A DNA stretch of 64,000 bases from Archangium lipolyticum (GTDB taxonomy: Bacteria > Myxococcota > Myxococcia > Myxococcales > Myxococcaceae), in assembly GCF_024623785.1 (NCBI RefSeq), contig NZ_JANKBZ010000013.1:1-64000 (forward strand), in the 5' to 3' direction. This document shows positions 60,670 to 64,000 of this stretch, one piece after another. The position numbers were made by a program, and so were the translations under genes. Under the pieces are notes generated by a model that was not told the DNA's origin, made no database searches, and saw nothing but the letters and a program-made list of their open reading frames with translations. Every line of letters begins with the position of its first letter. Position 1 is the first letter of the stretch.

Positions 60670-61164
60670 ATGGACCTCAGTGAAAAGCCAGGCATGAACG
60701 GAGTGCTGACCATCGAGCTGCTCGACACGAGCGGAGCGTTGGTGGAACAGCGCCGGGTCAACAACCTCATCACCACGGCGGGCAAGCAGTTGCTGGCCAA
60801 CCTCCTGATGGGGAAGGTGAACGCGCTGCCCACGCGCTGGGCCATCGCGGTGGGCACGGGGGTGGAGGCCGCGAACGTCGCGGACACCGCGCTGAAGACC
60901 AAGGTGGACGAGGCGGTGGATCCCTCGCCCAAGGTGGAGCTCCTCACGCGAGACGGGACGAGCGTCGTCCGGGCCACGGTGTCGGCCACCCTGCCCGTCC
61001 CCACCCTGGCCGCCAATGACAAACCCCAGGCCCTCTCCGAGGCGGGAATCCAGATCACCCAGGGCAACGGCACCGCGCCCATCCTCTTCAACCGCGTGCA
61101 GTTCGCGCAGGTGAACCGTGGCGCCAACATGGTCATGAAGATGACCTGGGAGATTACGTTTTGA
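60670..61164 (+). CDS. Phage-like hypothetical structural protein
   Basis: 164 residues. NNLITTAGKQLLANLLMGKVNALPTRWAIAVGTGVEAANVADTALKTKVDEA matches a recurrent phage virion or fibre segment (N-x-[IV]-T-x-x-G-x-x-x-[LI]-A... I-x-[VL]-G-x-G-x-x-x-x-x-x-x-D-T-[AT]-L). ATG 60670 with GGAGAG close upstream; a GTG at 60619 would overlap the gp25 stop and is the alternative. Role unknown. Confidence 0.65.
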   Translation: MDLSEKPGMNGVLTIELLDTSGALVEQRRVNNLITTAGKQLLANLLMGKVNALPTRWAIAVGTGVEAANVADTALKTKVDEAVDPSPKVELLTRDGTSVVRATVSATLPVPTLAANDKPQALSEAGIQITQGNGTAPILFNRVQFAQVNRGANMVMKMTWEITF

Positions 61165-62705
61165 GCCTCGAATCGCTCGATACCTCGTTCAGCGCCATCG
61201 TCGACCGGCTGCTGTCGAACCTCGGGCCGGGTCTCGACACGAACACCGGGAGCATGGCGCGCACCCTGGCGGAGTCCTACGCCCGGGAGATGGCCACCTT
61301 CTACGCCATGCTCGAGCTCGCCCACCGCTCGGGCTATCTCGACACGGCCGAGGGCGATGCCCTGGACAACGTCGTGGCCGTGCTGGGCATCGACCGTGCC
61401 CGGGCGGGCCGGCTCACCGGAGAGGTGGAGTTCAGCCGCAACTCGCCCGCGCCGGATGACATCGGCATTCCCGCGGGCCGGCTGGTGACGGGCCTGCCCT
61501 CGGACTCCACGCCCCTGCCCCTGTTCGAAACCCTGGAGGACGCGACGCTGCGCCGGGGAGAGATGCGGGTCACCGTCCGGGTGCAGCAGGTCCAGGACGA
61601 CACGAAGGACGCGAAGAAGGCGCCCCCCGTCATCGACCCCGGCAAGCTCATCGTGATGCCCCGGCCCGTGCTGGGCATCGAGGCCGTCACCAACCGCACG
61701 CCCATCCGCCGCACTGGCGAGGACGAGACGGACGAGAGCTTTCGCGCCCGGGCCCGCACCGCCCTGCGGGATGGAGAGAAGGGCACGCTCGAGGCCATCG
61801 CCTCCGCGGTGCGCCAGCAGGGCGTCCAGCGGGTGACCGTGCGCGAGCCGCCAGACGCTCCCGCCGGGGTGGTCGACGTGCTGGTGGGAGATCCCGACTT
61901 CAGCCAGGACGCTGGCGGCGTCCAGCGGGTCTGGGAGGCCATCCGTGGCACCAAGGCCGCCGGCATCCAGGTGCGGCTCCAGTACGCGCGCACCATCTAC
62001 TTCCAGGTCGAGCTCCAGGTGGAGCCCGCGGATCCGGACCTGGACGAGGCCGCGTTCGACCGGCTGCGGCGTGAGCTCCAGCAATCCCTCTCCCGCTTCG
62101 CCCAGGGCCTGCCCGCGGGCGAGACGGTGCGCCGCCGCAAGCTCGAGGCCGTCCTCTACGCCAACCCGGCCGTCCGCCACATCGACGGCCTGCGCGTGCT
62201 CACCTACGTCTGGGGAGTCGATCGGGACGATCCCCAGAAGTCCGCGCTCGTCCTCGAGGCGAAGAGCCGGGAGTACGGGCCCGATCGTGACTGGCGGCTC
62301 GACAACCTCGAGACGGTGGCGATCGACCTGGAGAAGAAGCCGCCGCTCATCTCCCGGCTGCTGCCGTCCATCTACCGCATCGACCTGGTCGTCTCCGCCC
62401 GGCGCACCGATCCGCGCACGCCCGAGCAGATCCGCCAGGCGCTGCGCGGCGCGGTGGAGCAGTACGCGGCCCGGCTCGCCAAGGAGGCGCAGGCCACGAA
62501 CAAGCCCCAGGCGATCCTCTGGGAGGACCTCCAGATGACGCTCAAGCAGCAGGCCGAGGTGGAGCAGCTGCTCTCCGCGGTGGTCACCCCGGATGACGGC
62601 CTCGCCCAGGTGCTGGCGCAGTCCAGCGGGAAGCAGGAGGCCCTCACCCTGGAGCAGGGCACGCGCATGGAGCTCGGCGGAGCCGAGATGGTGGGATTGG
62701 GATGA
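61161..62705 (+). CDS. Baseplate J-like protein
   Basis: 514 residues. Phage Mu gpJ / P2 gpJ type baseplate protein: LESLDTSFSAIVDRLLSNLGPGLDTNTGSMARTLAESYAREMATFYAMLELAHRSGYLDTAEGDALDNVVAVLGIDRARAGRLTGEVEFSRNS at the N-terminus and PIRRTGEDETDESFRARARTALRDGEKGTLEAIASAVRQQGVQRVTVREPPDAPAGVVDVLVGD in the middle. TTG start overlapping the previous stop. Core of the baseplate wedge. Confidence 0.88.
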   Translation: MSLESLDTSFSAIVDRLLSNLGPGLDTNTGSMARTLAESYAREMATFYAMLELAHRSGYLDTAEGDALDNVVAVLGIDRARAGRLTGEVEFSRNSPAPDDIGIPAGRLVTGLPSDSTPLPLFETLEDATLRRGEMRVTVRVQQVQDDTKDAKKAPPVIDPGKLIVMPRPVLGIEAVTNRTPIRRTGEDETDESFRARARTALRDGEKGTLEAIASAVRQQGVQRVTVREPPDAPAGVVDVLVGDPDFSQDAGGVQRVWEAIRGTKAAGIQVRLQYARTIYFQVELQVEPADPDLDEAAFDRLRRELQQSLSRFAQGLPAGETVRRRKLEAVLYANPAVRHIDGLRVLTYVWGVDRDDPQKSALVLEAKSREYGPDRDWRLDNLETVAIDLEKKPPLISRLLPSIYRIDLVVSARRTDPRTPEQIRQALRGAVEQYAARLAKEAQATNKPQAILWEDLQMTLKQQAEVEQLLSAVVTPDDGLAQVLAQSSGKQEALTLEQGTRMELGGAEMVGLG

Positions 62706-64000
62706 GTCCGGAACAGCGCGCCAAACGGATGGTGGGTTACCTCCCGCCAGTCCTCCAGACGGGCAGGCAGCTCAACCGCTTCTTCGAGACGCTCGGTCAG
62801 GAGCTCGGCCAGATGGAGCTCTGGCTGACGCGCCTCATGCGCTCGCGGTGGTACACGCTCGCGCGGGGCTTCCACCCGGATGACTCGCTCTCGGTCAAGG
62901 CGGCGAGCGAGCTGGGCCGGCTGGGCGCGCTCTACGGCCTCGTGCCCCGCCGGGGCGAGAGCGACACCTACTTCCGCCAGCGCATCGCCTCGCTCGTGGA
63001 GCTGCATCGCACCGGACTGAGCACGGCCCCGTCGCTGCTCGGGCTGGTGTCGCTGGTGTACATGGCCCAGCAGCCCCCGGAGCTCTCCTGGGAGGGAGAG
63101 GTCGCCATCGGGACCTTCCAGGTGCCGGAGTCGGATGGCTCGACGCGTGAGGTGCGCGTCACCCTCGCCGACAAACCGCTCACGCCCGCATCGACCCGGT
63201 TCCTCGGCATCGGCGCGGGACAGCAGCTCCTCACGACCAACAACGGCCTGGAGGAGGCCATCCCGGAGATCTGCCTGAAGGCGGTCGAAGCCGACATCCC
63301 CATCCCCCTGCTGCACCACGAGGAGTCCGGGCTCGATGTGATCTTCCTGGGGCTCGTTCCCAAGGGACAGACCCTCACGCTGCGCGACAAGTACGTCCCC
63401 CTGCTCGACGGCCGTCCGGTGAAGGAGCCGGTGATCGTGGCGCATCCCACGCGCTTCTCGGGCAGGGAGGACCAGGGCCCACGAGCCCGCTTCGACGCCC
63501 CGGACTCCCGCTTCGCCGTGTTCAAGCAGGACCACGAGCTGCCCCCGCTCGTGCCGGGACGGAATCACTGGAGCTACGAGACGCTGACGCGCGCGAAGCT
63601 CACGTCCTACCTCCGGGGCACGCCGGGCCTGGATCTGGACAAGGCGCTGGCGTTGATCCCGGAAGGCAAGCCCTCGCCCCGCGCCGACTTCCAGTTCAAC
63701 TGGCTCGAGCTCGCCCCCGCGACCTTCACGCTGAGCATCCCGGTGGACTACGTGCCGCCGCACCTCCAGGTGCCCGGCGAGGATGGCACGGTGCCGGGAC
63801 TGCCCGGCCTGGTCCGGGAGCTCGCGGCCGCGCTGACCTACGGCCGTGCCGCCGGGGTGCGCTGGCGCATCGAGCTCATGCTGCCGATGCCGGCCGAAGA
63901 GGTCTCCCTGGGCGAGAGCCCCGCCCTGATGGAGCTCACGACGTCCTTCACCGAGGAGGCCCGGGCCACCGACTCCCCCGTCGCCGTCGCACCCAACCTC
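62702..64000 (+). CDS. Tail protein I/baseplate-wedge-type protein, partial (runs off window)
   Basis: At least 433 residues. ATG overlaps the gpJ stop (ATGA). N-terminus: QRAKRMVGYLPPVLQTGRQLNRFFETLGQELGQMELWLTRLMRSRWYTLARGFHPDD, the expected shape of a gpI/gp6-gp7-like wedge protein that binds gpJ; then a beta-rich body. Position after gpJ is standard for this protein. The window ends in frame, so length and downstream genes are unknown. Confidence 0.7.
   Translation, partial: MSPEQRAKRMVGYLPPVLQTGRQLNRFFETLGQELGQMELWLTRLMRSRWYTLARGFHPDDSLSVKAASELGRLGALYGLVPRRGESDTYFRQRIASLVELHRTGLSTAPSLLGLVSLVYMAQQPPELSWEGEVAIGTFQVPESDGSTREVRVTLADKPLTPASTRFLGIGAGQQLLTTNNGLEEAIPEICLKAVEADIPIPLLHHEESGLDVIFLGLVPKGQTLTLRDKYVPLLDGRPVKEPVIVAHPTRFSGREDQGPRARFDAPDSRFAVFKQDHELPPLVPGRNHWSYETLTRAKLTSYLRGTPGLDLDKALALIPEGKPSPRADFQFNWLELAPATFTLSIPVDYVPPHLQVPGEDGTVPGLPGLVRELAAALTYGRAAGVRWRIELMLPMPAEEVSLGESPALMELTTSFTEEARATDSPVAVAPNL

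Overview
This is GC-rich DNA (roughly 65-70% by eye) with dense, mostly GC3-biased genes, many Cys-rich or Gly/Pro-rich lipoproteins and an E. coli-like tRNA-tufB operon. The gene content (paralogous surface lipoproteins, a DUF2807 adhesin-like lipoprotein, a HEAT-repeat protein, a giant RHS protein, a phage-tail-like cluster) suggests a myxobacterium, probably of the Cystobacter/Archangium/Melittangium group. That assignment is inference; no rRNA is present.

Layout. 1-1.03 kb: 5' end of tuf behind tRNA-Thr, tRNA-Tyr, tRNA-Gly and tRNA-Thr with a recognisable stable-RNA promoter. 1.05-22.4 kb: ordinary chromosomal genes (RlmB, a DsbD-N-like protein, a RimK-like ligase, a VWA lipoprotein, HrpB, GNAT, MFS, 7Fe ferredoxin, Asd, rhodanese, acyl-CoA dehydrogenase, tRNA-Cys, M28 peptidase, Uma2, methyltransferase, FAD monooxygenase), followed by a decayed AraC remnant. 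22.9-38.7 kb: a surface and toxin region. It holds a Cys-rich lipoprotein divergent from a ~3500-residue SpvB/TcB/RHS protein ending in an HNH-like toxin tip with an overlapping immunity candidate, then two lipoproteins with duplicated leaders and signal peptides, a probable frameshifted gene, and an orphan immunity-like gene bracketed by a 30-bp direct repeat. 38.7-46.8 kb: purL, a DUF2807 lipoprotein, a molybdopterin oxidoreductase and a metaxin/FAXC-like GST. 46.8-51.2 kb: a tyrosine/homogentisate catabolic operon (MarR, hppD, hmgA, fah, Rieske protein) without an obvious maleylacetoacetate isomerase. 51.3-64 kb: a co-directional, translationally coupled contractile-tail cluster (sheath, tube, hub, spike, gp25, gpJ and others) that runs off the window.

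How they work together. The tyrosine genes form a linear pathway from 4-hydroxyphenylpyruvate to fumarate and acetoacetate, with a MarR-type regulator just upstream and an operator-like palindrome over the promoter. The RHS gene and its overlapping partner look like a polymorphic toxin and immunity pair whose 3' end is replaceable. The tail cluster has the gene order of a PBSX/Xkd-type myophage tail, but several slots are filled by proteins I do not recognise: a Ser/Pro/Ala repeat protein in the tape-measure position, a threefold-repeat protein after the spike, and two all-helical proteins. It is the strongest candidate for an undescribed system here. No integrase, transposase, CRISPR array or capsid gene is visible.
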